Shown here piece by piece: positions 43,760 to 51,373 of a stretch of 64,000 nt of DNA; position 1 is the stretch's first letter, and every line of letters starts with the position of its first letter. Where the stretch lies: NCBI RefSeq assembly GCF_010868145.1, contig NZ_JAAGUY010000001.1:744001-808000 (forward strand). Direction: 5' to 3'. The stretch is from Nocardia cyriacigeorgica. Its GTDB lineage: Bacteria; Actinomycetota; Actinomycetes; Mycobacteriales; Mycobacteriaceae. A model generated the notes under the pieces. The model saw only the letters and a program-made list of their open reading frames with translations. It had not been told where the DNA came from and did not search any database. Made by a program: the position numbers and the translations under genes.

Positions 43760-44524
43760 GTGACCAAGCAGTTCAGCACGGTATGGAGCCGGGAACCCCG
43801 CCAACCGAGGTCGTCCGGGCTGCGCCGCGAACAGATCGTGGCGGCGGCGGTCGAGATTCTCGATGCCGAGGGCATGTCCGCGCTCAGTATGCGTAAGCTC
43901 GGCGCGCGGCTCGACGCGGGCGCGACCAGCCTCTACTGGTACGTGGCGAACAAGGATGAGCTGCTCGAGCTCGTGCTCGACGAGTTCTGGGGCATGGTGC
44001 GGGTGCCGGAACCGGACCAGATGTCCTGGCAGGAGGTGGCAACCGCGTTCGCCTACAACCTGCGGGACACCATGCTGAATCACCCGTGGGTCGGCGGCCT
44101 CATGGGGTACCTGCCGAGCATCGGGCCCAATTCGCTGCGGTTGAGCGATCGGCTGCGCCGCACCTTCGTCGGCGCCGGATTCCTCGGTAACGATGTCTAT
44201 CTCGCCACCGGCACCCTGTTCTCCTTCGTGCTCGGCCAGGTACTGCCCGCGATCGCCTGGAAGAACACCTACGGCGACGGCGAGATCGATACTTCGAGCG
44301 TGATGCCCGTACTAGAAGACCTCGGCGCCGACTATCCCGACCTGATCGACGACTACCGCAACACCGTGCCCGCCGACCCTGCCACGGCCCGCGCGGTGGC
44401 CTTCGACTTCGGCCTGATCTCGGTCCTGGACGGACTCGAGGTGCGTCTGCGCGGCGGAGTGAGCGCCGGATCGCCTGCCGAACCCGACCACTCCAGAGCA
44501 CACAATTCTTCGGACGGTTCGTGA
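43760..44524 (+). CDS. TetR-family regulator (TetR_C_1 type)
   Basis: 254 aa, GTG start 8 nt after TATAGA, probably leaderless. The HTH is at about 18-65 (LRREQIVAAAVEILDAEGMS, then LDAGATSLYWYVANKDELLE). The C-terminal domain is of the TetR_C_1 class, with NHPWVGGLMGYLPSIGPN. It sits divergently from the MFS exporter and its two operators lie between the genes, so drug-induced derepression is likely. Confidence 0.92.
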   Translation: MTKQFSTVWSREPRQPRSSGLRREQIVAAAVEILDAEGMSALSMRKLGARLDAGATSLYWYVANKDELLELVLDEFWGMVRVPEPDQMSWQEVATAFAYNLRDTMLNHPWVGGLMGYLPSIGPNSLRLSDRLRRTFVGAGFLGNDVYLATGTLFSFVLGQVLPAIAWKNTYGDGEIDTSSVMPVLEDLGADYPDLIDDYRNTVPADPATARAVAFDFGLISVLDGLEVRLRGGVSAGSPAEPDHSRAHNSSDGS

Positions 44525-44561
44525 GCGCGAGTTGCGCTCCATGCGCCCGAGTTTCGGTGCG

Positions 44562-45458
44562 CTAGTCTCCCGCGGCGTATTCGATGAGGATCGCCGCCAG
44601 GAATTGCAGGCTCTCGGCCGGCGACAGCGCCTGGACGCTGAGCTGATTCATCACCGACATGTACAGCTCCACGTCGTGGCGCTTCTCCATGTACAGCGAG
44701 CTGGTGAGCTGCTCGGTGTAGACGATGTCGGGGAGTTCGGGTTCAGGGAAACGCAGGATGCTGAATGGTCCGCCCGCCGCAGGATGGCCGCCGGCCGAGT
44801 ACGGCAGCACCTGGATGCGCACATTGGCCAATTCGGAGATGTCGATCAGATGCTTGATCTGCTCACGCAATACCCTCATACCGCCGACGGGCCTGCGTAG
44901 CGCGTTCTCATCAATGACCGCCCACAGCGTAGGTGCGGCGCGGCGGTGCAGAATCTTCTGCCTTCGCATCCGGACCGCGACCCGACGCTCGGTCTCGTCG
45001 TCATTGCCGAGCATGATGACCGAGCGTGCGTAGTCGGCGGTCTGTAGTAGCCCGGGAATGAACTGGGCCTCATAGGTGCGGATCGTGGTGGCGGCCTGCT
45101 CCAGGCCGACGTAGGTCTCGAACCATGCGGGCAATAGGTCGCTGTAGCTCTGCCACCACCCCGGGTCATTGGCCTTACGGGCCATGTCCAGATAAGGCTC
45201 GCGCTTCTCGTCGTCGACGACGCCGTAGAGGGTGAGCAAATCCCGGATATCGCGTTCTTTGAAGCCCGTGCGTCCCAATTCGAGCCTGCTGATCTTGGCG
45301 TGCGATCCACGGATGGCGTCCCCCGCCGCCTCCCTGCTGACACCGCAGCTTTCCCGCAGCCGACGCAATCTGCTGCCGAGCGCGATCCGGATCACCGTCG
45401 GACCACGTTCTGCCACAAGCAGTTCCACGTTGTCGCTGTTGTCCTGGTCGTTGGTCAT
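44562..45458 (-). CDS. Scr1-family HTH regulator (XRE HTH plus DUF5753)
   Basis: 298 aa from ATG 45458 with AGAGGCGG upstream. The XRE HTH lies at about 25-85 (LGSRLRRLRESCGVSREAAG, then SHAKISRLELGRTGFKERDI). The DUF5753 domain (about 110-295) has WFETYVGLEQAATTIRTYEA, FIPGLLQTADYARS and LYMEKRHDVELYM. Such regulators are normally paired with a small DUF397 protein, which I do not see here. The neighbouring methyltransferases are its likely functional partners, as DUF574-type enzymes cluster with this regulator class. Confidence 0.92.
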   Translation of the reverse strand: MTNDQDNSDNVELLVAERGPTVIRIALGSRLRRLRESCGVSREAAGDAIRGSHAKISRLELGRTGFKERDIRDLLTLYGVVDDEKREPYLDMARKANDPGWWQSYSDLLPAWFETYVGLEQAATTIRTYEAQFIPGLLQTADYARSVIMLGNDDETERRVAVRMRRQKILHRRAAPTLWAVIDENALRRPVGGMRVLREQIKHLIDISELANVRIQVLPYSAGGHPAAGGPFSILRFPEPELPDIVYTEQLTSSLYMEKRHDVELYMSVMNQLSVQALSPAESLQFLAAILIEYAAGD

Positions 45459-45813
45459 GGACCGCCTCTGGCCGATAGTGGATAGACCGCGATCTGCCCG
45501 GTCACACCCACCGGCTCCACCGCGTCGGTTGGAGATCCTACTCGCTCCCGCGGCGAAACCACCGGAGCCCGTTACCCGTCGGCGATCGTCATCGCATGGC
45601 GCCCGGCGTCGCCATCGACGCACTCTGACACAGACTGGTCGGTCGATGAATTGTGCGCCGCGTCAGCGGGTGTGGACCGAATGATCCGGCAACGACCGAA
45701 TTGCGTGGATTTTACAGCGGGACAACGGCATAACTTCTTCTCGATACCGCGCGCCACCCTTGCCCGGTGCGTACAGTCACACCCATGGGAGCCGACGGGA
45801 GAGGAGCCCCATG
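45459..45813. other. Divergent intergenic region between Scr1-type regulator and methyltransferase
   Basis: 355 bp. TACAGT (45772-45777) is a possible -10 for the plus-strand methyltransferase. I see no gene and no convincing operator. Confidence 0.4.
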
Positions 45814-46644
45814 ATGCCGATGGACGACGATGATCTCGGTGGGCGTGTCGATCCGGACACGCCGAGCATCGCCCGCGTCTACGACTACGGACTGGGCGGT
45901 TCGGACTGGTTCGAGATCGATCGCAAAGTCTATGAACACCTACTCACCGTGGTGCCGAATCAGAACGCGGTCGGCGCGGCCAACCGGCGCTTTCTCGAAC
46001 GCGTCGTGCGCTATCTGACCAGCCAGGCTGGCATCACGCAGATTCTCGACCTCGGCAGCGGTCTACCGACGCAGAAGAACACACATCAGATCGCCCAGGA
46101 GTTGGGCACCGAAGTGATGGTCGTCTACGTCGACAACGACCCGGTGTGCGTGCGTCGCGGCAAGGAACTACTCGAAACCAACGAGTACACCCACTTCCTC
46201 GATCTCGATCTCACCGAGCCCGCCGAGGTTCTCGGCCACCCCGCGGTGAACCAGTACCTCGATCTGAGCAAGCCACTGCTGATGATGCAGTGCGGCACCT
46301 TGCATCACGTCGACGACGACCGCGACCCGGCGGCCATCATGGGCGAATACGTCGACGCACTCGCGCCCGGCTCCTTCGCGATGATCAGCCACTTCTTCGA
46401 TCCAGGCACCGAAGACGACGAACTGCACCAGCTGGCCCGCCGCGCCGAACGGGCCCTGCACGACGAAGGACTTGGCACCGGCCGCTGGCGCACCCGCGAG
46501 GAACTGATGCCGTACTTCGACGGACTGGAGCTACTCGAACCCGGGCTCGTGCCACTCGACGACTGGTGGCCGTGGGGTCCCGACGAGCGCGAGCGCGTTC
46601 CGGACGAATACCTGATCATCGGCGGCGTCGGCCGCAAACCGTAG
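45814..46644 (+). CDS. SAM-dependent methyltransferase, DUF574 type (copy 1)
   Basis: 276 aa from ATG 45814; the adjacent ATG at 45811 is equally possible behind GAGGAG. The family signature is complete: PSIARVYDYGLGGSDWFEID, ILDLGSGLPTQKNTHQIA (SAM loop), VVYVDNDPVC and CGTLHHVDDDRDP. It is one of two paralogues in this window. DUF574 enzymes are predicted SAM-dependent O- or N-methyltransferases of unknown substrate, abundant in actinobacteria with Scr1-type regulators. Confidence 0.92.
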   Translation: MPMDDDDLGGRVDPDTPSIARVYDYGLGGSDWFEIDRKVYEHLLTVVPNQNAVGAANRRFLERVVRYLTSQAGITQILDLGSGLPTQKNTHQIAQELGTEVMVVYVDNDPVCVRRGKELLETNEYTHFLDLDLTEPAEVLGHPAVNQYLDLSKPLLMMQCGTLHHVDDDRDPAAIMGEYVDALAPGSFAMISHFFDPGTEDDELHQLARRAERALHDEGLGTGRWRTREELMPYFDGLELLEPGLVPLDDWWPWGPDERERVPDEYLIIGGVGRKP

Positions 46645-46683
46645 TTCTGTTCCCTTCACCCACACCACGACACAGGAGGACCG

Positions 46684-47157
46684 ATGTCAGCGGACGCCGA
46701 CACGACCGCACAGATCACCGAGCAGGAAGTCCGGGATAAACTCTCCGGCATCCTCGCCACCACCAGCATCGATCTCGCCACGTCCAAGGACGGCGTCAAC
46801 TGGTGCTCGAGCGCGTTCTTCGCCCACCTGGACGACGACCCGTTCCGGCTCACCCTCATCCTCGAATCGGGCGGGCGCACGCTGGAAGCATTGCGCGCCA
46901 ACCCGAATGTCGGCATCAAGGTGGTCAGTGGCGGATTCGTTGATCCATTCGCCCAGGGCATGGGCACCATCGAGGTGCGCGGTGCGGCCGACCGGGAGGA
47001 AACCTTCCAGGCGCTGGTCCAGAAGGAGCCGATGATCGAGCCGTTCTTCGCGACGCCGGTGGAAGCGCTGATCGTGCATGTCGACTGGTGGCGGATCACC
47101 CACATCGGTGGCGGCTGGCTGCCGGGCCGTCGGCTCGATCGCGTCACCACGGCCTGA
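46684..47157 (+). CDS. Pyridoxamine-5'-phosphate-oxidase-like split-barrel protein
   Basis: 157 aa behind AGGAGG. The FMN-binding split barrel is suggested by SIDLATSKDGVNWCSSAFFA, DDDPFRLTLILESGGRTLEA and NPNVGIKVVSGGFVD. There is a conserved acidic C-terminal strand WWRITHIGGGWLPGRR. It lies 39 bp after methyltransferase copy 1 and probably shares its transcript. The cofactor (FMN, F420 or haem) cannot be decided from sequence. Confidence 0.78.
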   Translation: MSADADTTAQITEQEVRDKLSGILATTSIDLATSKDGVNWCSSAFFAHLDDDPFRLTLILESGGRTLEALRANPNVGIKVVSGGFVDPFAQGMGTIEVRGAADREETFQALVQKEPMIEPFFATPVEALIVHVDWWRITHIGGGWLPGRRLDRVTTA

Positions 47158-47161
47158 TCCA

Positions 47162-47185
47162 CGGCCGCGCCTTCGGTCGCGGCCG
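47162..47185 (+). terminator. Stem-loop after split-barrel gene
   Basis: 8-bp arms CGGCCGCG / CGCGGCCG with an 8-nt loop, 4 bp after the stop codon. Confidence 0.55.
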
Positions 47186-47240
47186 CACCCGGGCCCGCGG
47201 AGGACGCGAATCTTTCGTCGGCCGAATGAATCCGGAGCCA

Positions 47241-47278
47241 TTGCCGGGAAGCTCACCGAACCCTACGCTGGGTGAGCT
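47241..47278 (+). promoter_or_regulatory. Promoter of methyltransferase copy 2 inside an inverted repeat
   Basis: TTGCCG (47241-47246) and TACGCT (47264-47269), with a 17-bp spacer, make a good -35/-10 pair. The perfect 8-bp inverted repeat AGCTCACC (47250-47257) / GGTGAGCT (47271-47278) flanks the -10. Confidence 0.6.
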
Positions 47279-47310
47279 GGATCACAGCTACTGCTAGAGA
47301 GAGGTACCCG

Positions 47311-48150
47311 ATGTCCCAACCCGCTCCCCAAACCGGTGTTCGCGCTCCGGTCGGTGTGGACACCACCCGAGCGAGCATCGCGCGCGTCTACGACGTGAGC
47401 CTGGGCGGCAAAGACAATTACGACGTCGACCGCGCCGCCTTCGACCAGATCCTGAAGGCCGCGCCCCGGCAGCGCGACGTCTCCAAGATGAACCGGCGGT
47501 GGCTGCACCGCGCCACCAGGTACATGGCAGGCACCGCTGGCATCGACCAATTCCTCGACATCGGTGCGGGATTGCCGACGGTCGGCAACACCCACGAGAT
47601 CGCCCAGAGCCAGAATCCGCAGGCCACCGTCGTCTACGTCGACAACGATCCGGTGTGCAACGCGCACGGCCGGGTACTGCTCGAGCAGAACGAGTACACC
47701 CATTTCGTGCCCGCCGACCTGACCCAGCCGAACACGCTGCTCCAGGACGACGAGGTGACCAAGCACCTGGATATGACTCGCCCGATCGGGCTGATCCTGT
47801 GCGGCATCCTGCATCACGTGGACGACGAACTCGATCCCGCCGGCATCATGCGCCAGTACATCGACGCGCTGCCGGCCGGTTCCTATGTCGGCATCACCCA
47901 CTTCTGGAACCCGAACGACGGTTCCGAGCTCGCCGATCTCGCTGTGCGCTTGCAACACCAGTTCACCGAGATGGGACTCGGATCGGGCTGGTACCGCACC
48001 AAGGAAGAGGTCGCCGGCTACTTCGGCGATCTGGAGATGGTCGAGCCCGGCGTTGTCGAACTGGAACAGTGGTGGCCGATGGGTCCGCCGGTGCGTGAGC
48101 CGTTCCCCGAGGAGCGCCTCATGATCGGCGGCGTCGGCCGCAAGCGCTGA
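47311..48150 (+). CDS. SAM-dependent methyltransferase, DUF574 type (copy 2)
   Basis: 279 aa from ATG 47311, after GAGAGAGG. Motifs are the same as in copy 1: ASIARVYDVSLGGKDNYDVD, FLDIGAGLPTVGNTHEIA, VVYVDNDPVC and CGILHHVDDELDP. Length and order match throughout, but the two differ in many positions, so this is an old duplication or separate acquisition. It has its own promoter and terminator. The substrate is unknown. Confidence 0.93.
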   Translation: MSQPAPQTGVRAPVGVDTTRASIARVYDVSLGGKDNYDVDRAAFDQILKAAPRQRDVSKMNRRWLHRATRYMAGTAGIDQFLDIGAGLPTVGNTHEIAQSQNPQATVVYVDNDPVCNAHGRVLLEQNEYTHFVPADLTQPNTLLQDDEVTKHLDMTRPIGLILCGILHHVDDELDPAGIMRQYIDALPAGSYVGITHFWNPNDGSELADLAVRLQHQFTEMGLGSGWYRTKEEVAGYFGDLEMVEPGVVELEQWWPMGPPVREPFPEERLMIGGVGRKR

Positions 48151-48162
48151 GCACTACGGCCA

Positions 48163-48198
48163 CAGCGGGTTCCGTAGTCGTCTGCGCGGAACCCGCTG
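48163..48198 (+). terminator. 12-bp stem terminator after methyltransferase copy 2
   Basis: Perfect 12-bp arms CAGCGGGTTCCG (48163-48174) and CGGAACCCGCTG (48187-48198) with a 12-nt loop. Confidence 0.7.
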
Positions 48199-48237
48199 CG
48201 ACCCATGCGGAACCGATTTCGTCGGTACGCTGACACC

Positions 48238-48819
48238 ATGATCACGCTCAAAAAAGAAGACGGTGCCGCGGATCTCAACGGCATCACCAAACTGAGTGTC
48301 GGGGTGAGCTGGGACCCGTCCGCGGGTGCCAGCGGCGGCGCGCTCGGCTGGGCGCGCCGCAAGCGAGGCGTCGACCTGGATCTGATTGCCATCCTCATGC
48401 AGGGCTCGGAGCCTGTACGGTTCGCCGGCCTTGATTCGCTCGATCCGCTGGGCAATGGCTCGGTGCTGCACTCCGGCGACGAGCAGACCGGTGCAGCCTC
48501 CGGCGACGACGAGGCGGTGCAGGTCACCTTCGGTGACGTGCCCGGTGGTATCGACGCGATCGTGTTCGTCGCGGCGGCGTTCAAAAAGGGCTCCAGCTTC
48601 GAGAAGGCGAACAACATCTCGTTCAAGGTCTACGACGCGACCGGCGGCGACAGCCAGCAGGTCGCCGACATCTGGCCGTCGCTGCTCGGCGCCGACAATG
48701 CCAATGCCGTCGCCCGCGCCTTCCGCTCGGGTAATAGCTGGCAGCTGGAAGTACTCAACCGCAAGGGCAAGGTCAAGCAGGGCGATAAGCAGGCCCTGCT
48801 GCGCTTCGCCATACAGTGA
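48238..48819 (+). CDS. TerD-family protein
   Basis: 193 aa. The single TerD domain carries LSVGVSWDPSAG near the N-terminus and the acidic calcium-site regions RGVDLDLIAILMQG and HSGDEQTGAASGDDEAVQV. A TACGCT -10 element at 48226-48231 lies 6 nt before the ATG, so the mRNA is probably leaderless. It is separate from the TerD-AIM24 fusion at 34.6 kb. Stress-related cytoplasmic role by family; no tellurite-resistance operon is present here. Confidence 0.9.
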   Translation: MITLKKEDGAADLNGITKLSVGVSWDPSAGASGGALGWARRKRGVDLDLIAILMQGSEPVRFAGLDSLDPLGNGSVLHSGDEQTGAASGDDEAVQVTFGDVPGGIDAIVFVAAAFKKGSSFEKANNISFKVYDATGGDSQQVADIWPSLLGADNANAVARAFRSGNSWQLEVLNRKGKVKQGDKQALLRFAIQ

Positions 48820-48827
48820 TCCGCGCC

Positions 48828-48858
48828 TGGTGACGGAGCAGTTTCAGCTCCGTCACCA
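48828..48858. terminator. Bidirectional hairpin between terD and nmtR
   Basis: Perfect 12-bp arms TGGTGACGGAGC / GCTCCGTCACCA with a 7-nt loop, located between convergent genes. Confidence 0.8.
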
Positions 48859-48921
48859 CGAGGGATCGTCGGCGTAGGTCGACCCCGCCGCGCCGCCATC
48901 AATGACCGAATCCGACGACCG

Positions 48922-49275
48922 TTATGCCGTCTCGTCGTCGATACCGAGCCCGAGATGCTCGATGTGATAGACGGCTTCGTCCAGCAGCATCGCCACATGG
49001 CTGTCGTACAGCCGGTAGATCACGCTTCTGCCCTGCCGCGAGCCGGTGACCAGACCCATCGCGCGCAAGAGGCGCAGCTGATGCGAGACCGCGGACTGTT
49101 CCATTTCCACGGCGTCCACCAGATCCCCTACCGAGCACGGTCCGTGCCGGAGCCGGGTCAAAATGCGCAGCCGGCTCGGTGTCGCGAGCGCTTGCAGAGT
49201 CGCCGCGACAGTGGCCGCCGAGTCGGCGTCCAATTGCGCGGGCGGCGTGGTTCTGCCCTCGACTCCGTGTCCCAC
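48922..49275 (-). CDS. nmtR: Nickel/cobalt-sensing ArsR-family repressor NmtR
   Basis: 117 aa from GTG 49275 (M. tuberculosis NmtR has 120). The N-terminus VGHGVEGR matches the NmtR signature whose Gly-His N-terminal residues bind metal. The HTH is ALATPSRLRILTRLRHG...MEQSAVSHQLRLLRAMGL, and the alpha5 metal region DSHVAMLLDEAVYHIEHLGLG keeps the Asp/His ligands. It represses the divergent P-type ATPase and is released by Ni(II)/Co(II) in the family. The divergent arrangement with ctpJ is the same as in mycobacteria. Confidence 0.93.
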   Translation of the reverse strand: MGHGVEGRTTPPAQLDADSAATVAATLQALATPSRLRILTRLRHGPCSVGDLVDAVEMEQSAVSHQLRLLRAMGLVTGSRQGRSVIYRLYDSHVAMLLDEAVYHIEHLGLGIDDETA

Positions 49276-49298
49276 GAGATCACTGTACCTTGCGGGAT

Positions 49299-49320
49299 TA
49301 CATGAAGACATGTACATGTA
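49299..49320. promoter_or_regulatory. NmtR operator in nmtR/ctpJ intergenic region
   Basis: TACATG (49299-49304) pairs with CATGTA at 49309-49314 and again at 49315-49320. ACATGTACATGT (49308-49319) is a perfect 12-bp palindrome. This AT-rich repeat is the obvious NmtR site for both genes. Confidence 0.7.
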
Positions 49321-49366
49321 TTCCTGTAGTTCTCCCATGGCGTCGATCTCGAACGGAGCATCCCGG

Positions 49367-51340
49367 ATGACCATCTCCCCGTTGCTGGATCGACCGCAGA
49401 TCGCTCCCGCGCCGCGGCGGCGGTCGATCCGCGCGACGGTCTGGACGCTGCCGGAGGTGCGGTGGGCCGCCGCGGCCACGGCGCTGTTCGTCGCAGGTGC
49501 GGCGGCGCAGTGGACCGGTGCGCCCGAATGGTTGCACTGGTTACTGTTCGTGGCGTGCTACCTGGCCGGCGGCTGGGAGCCGGCACTGGAAGGTGTGCGT
49601 GCGCTCCGGAACCGCAGCCTGGATGTGGATCTGCTGATGATCGTCGCTGCGATCGGCGCCGCCGCGATCGGGCAGGTGGTCGACGGCGGACTGCTGATCG
49701 TCATTTTCGCGACCTCCGGCGCATTGGAGGCGGTCTTGACCCACCGCACCGCCGAAGCCGTCCGTGGGCTGCTCGACCTCGCTCCTGATCGGGCCACCGT
49801 CATCGACGAGAACGGTGGTGAACGGCTCGTCGACGCACACACCCTCACGGTGGGCAGGCTGATCCTGGTGCGGCCCGGTGAACGCATCGGCGGCGACGGC
49901 ATCGTCGAATCGGGAATGAGCGAGGTCGACCAGGCCTCGATCACCGGCGAACCACTACCGGTGACGGCCCGGCCGGGCAATGAGGTCTTCGCGGGCACCA
50001 TCAACGGGACAGGCACGCTGCGGGTCCGGGTTCACCGCGCCGCAGCCGATTCGGTGGTCGCGCGCATTGCCGCCATGGTGCAGCAGGCGTCCGAATCCAA
50101 GGCCAGAACACAATTGTTCATCGAACGCGTCGAGCACTGGTACTCCACCGGCGTCGTCATCGCCACCCTGGCCGTACTCGGCATACCGCTGGCCGCGGGC
50201 TCGGCGCTTCAGCCAGCACTGGTGCGTGCGATGACCTTCATGATCGTCGCTTCGCCGTGTGCGATCGTGCTCGCGACCATGCCGCCGCTACTGGCTGCCA
50301 TGGCGAATGCGAGCAGGCACGGCGTGCTGGTGAAGTCGGCGGTCGTGATGGAGCAGTTGGGCCTCGTGGACACAGTGGCCTTTGATAAGACCGGAACCCT
50401 CACCGAAGGCAGCCCGCAGATCGCCGGAATCCACACCCTCACCGACGATGTCGATCCCGAGCCGATGCTCGCGCTTGCGGCGGCGGCCGAGCGCAACAGC
50501 GAACACCCCATCGGCGCCGCCATTGTCGCTGCCGCCCGGCAGCGCGGGCTGCGGATCTCCGAGGCCACCGAGTTCGATTCGCAGCCGGGTCGAGGCGTGC
50601 GGGCCACCGTCGACGGCCGGTGCATCGAGGTGGGCAGCCCAGCTCATCTCCTCGAGTCCGCCGAGACCGCGACCCCCGCACAGGCGCTCGTCGACGCACT
50701 GGAATCGACGGGAGTGACGGCAGTGGTCGTCACCGTCGAGGGCTCCCCCGCCGGCGTCCTCGCCGTGACCGACCGGCAGCGCCCCGCCGCGGCTCAGGCG
50801 GTGGCCGACCTCACCGGGCTCACCGCGCACGCCCCGGTCCTGCTGACCGGTGACAACCCTCGCGCCGCCACTGCGCTGGCAGGCTCGCTCGGCATAGTCG
50901 ACGTCCGGGCAGGCCTGTTGCCCGAGGACAAGGTGGCGGCGGTGCGTGGACTCAGCGAACGTGGCCGCCGGGTCGCGGTCGTCGGCGACGGCGTCAACGA
51001 CGCACCCGCGCTCGCCGCCGCACATAGCGGTATCGCCATGGGGCGCACCGGATCCGATCTGGCGGTCGACACTGCCGACGCGGTGGTCGTCGGCGATGAT
51101 CTCCGCACCGTCGCGGCCGTGATCGCGCTGTCGCGGCGCGCCCGCCGCATCGTGGCGGCGAACCTGACCATCGCCGGGGCGTTCATCGCGACGCTGGTCA
51201 CCTGGGATCTGGTCGGCACGCTGCCGCTGCCACTCGGCGTCGCCGGGCACGAGGGCTCCACGGTGATCGTCGGGCTGAACGGTATGCGACTGCTCACCGA
51301 TCGCGCGTGGCGCGACGCGTCCCGGCCCGGCGACGCATGA
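49367..51340 (+). CDS. ctpJ: P1B-4-type metal-efflux ATPase (Ni/Co), CtpJ-like
   Basis: 657 aa from ATG 49367, behind GGAG 8 nt upstream. Motifs in order: CYLAGGWEPALEGVRALRN, TGEPLPVT (actuator), SPC membrane site in TFMIVASPCAIVLATMPP, FDKTGTLTEG (phosphorylated Asp), GDGVNDAPAL, and HEGST in the last helix. SPC plus HEGS defines P1B-4 pumps, and the sequence closely follows M. tuberculosis CtpJ. It exports Co/Ni (possibly Fe(II)) under NmtR control. There is no N-terminal metal-binding domain. Confidence 0.95.
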   Translation: MTISPLLDRPQIAPAPRRRSIRATVWTLPEVRWAAAATALFVAGAAAQWTGAPEWLHWLLFVACYLAGGWEPALEGVRALRNRSLDVDLLMIVAAIGAAAIGQVVDGGLLIVIFATSGALEAVLTHRTAEAVRGLLDLAPDRATVIDENGGERLVDAHTLTVGRLILVRPGERIGGDGIVESGMSEVDQASITGEPLPVTARPGNEVFAGTINGTGTLRVRVHRAAADSVVARIAAMVQQASESKARTQLFIERVEHWYSTGVVIATLAVLGIPLAAGSALQPALVRAMTFMIVASPCAIVLATMPPLLAAMANASRHGVLVKSAVVMEQLGLVDTVAFDKTGTLTEGSPQIAGIHTLTDDVDPEPMLALAAAAERNSEHPIGAAIVAAARQRGLRISEATEFDSQPGRGVRATVDGRCIEVGSPAHLLESAETATPAQALVDALESTGVTAVVVTVEGSPAGVLAVTDRQRPAAAQAVADLTGLTAHAPVLLTGDNPRAATALAGSLGIVDVRAGLLPEDKVAAVRGLSERGRRVAVVGDGVNDAPALAAAHSGIAMGRTGSDLAVDTADAVVVGDDLRTVAAVIALSRRARRIVAANLTIAGAFIATLVTWDLVGTLPLPLGVAGHEGSTVIVGLNGMRLLTDRAWRDASRPGDA

Positions 51341-51357
51341 GCGCTCACCGGGCCGGG
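51321..51357. terminator. Hairpin spanning the ctpJ stop
   Basis: 10-bp arms CCCGGCCCGG (51321-51330) and CCGGGCCGGG (51348-51357) with a 17-nt loop containing the TGA stop. It serves the convergent ctpJ and BCCT genes. Confidence 0.6.
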
Positions 51358-51373
51358 TCGTAGTGCGCAGCGG

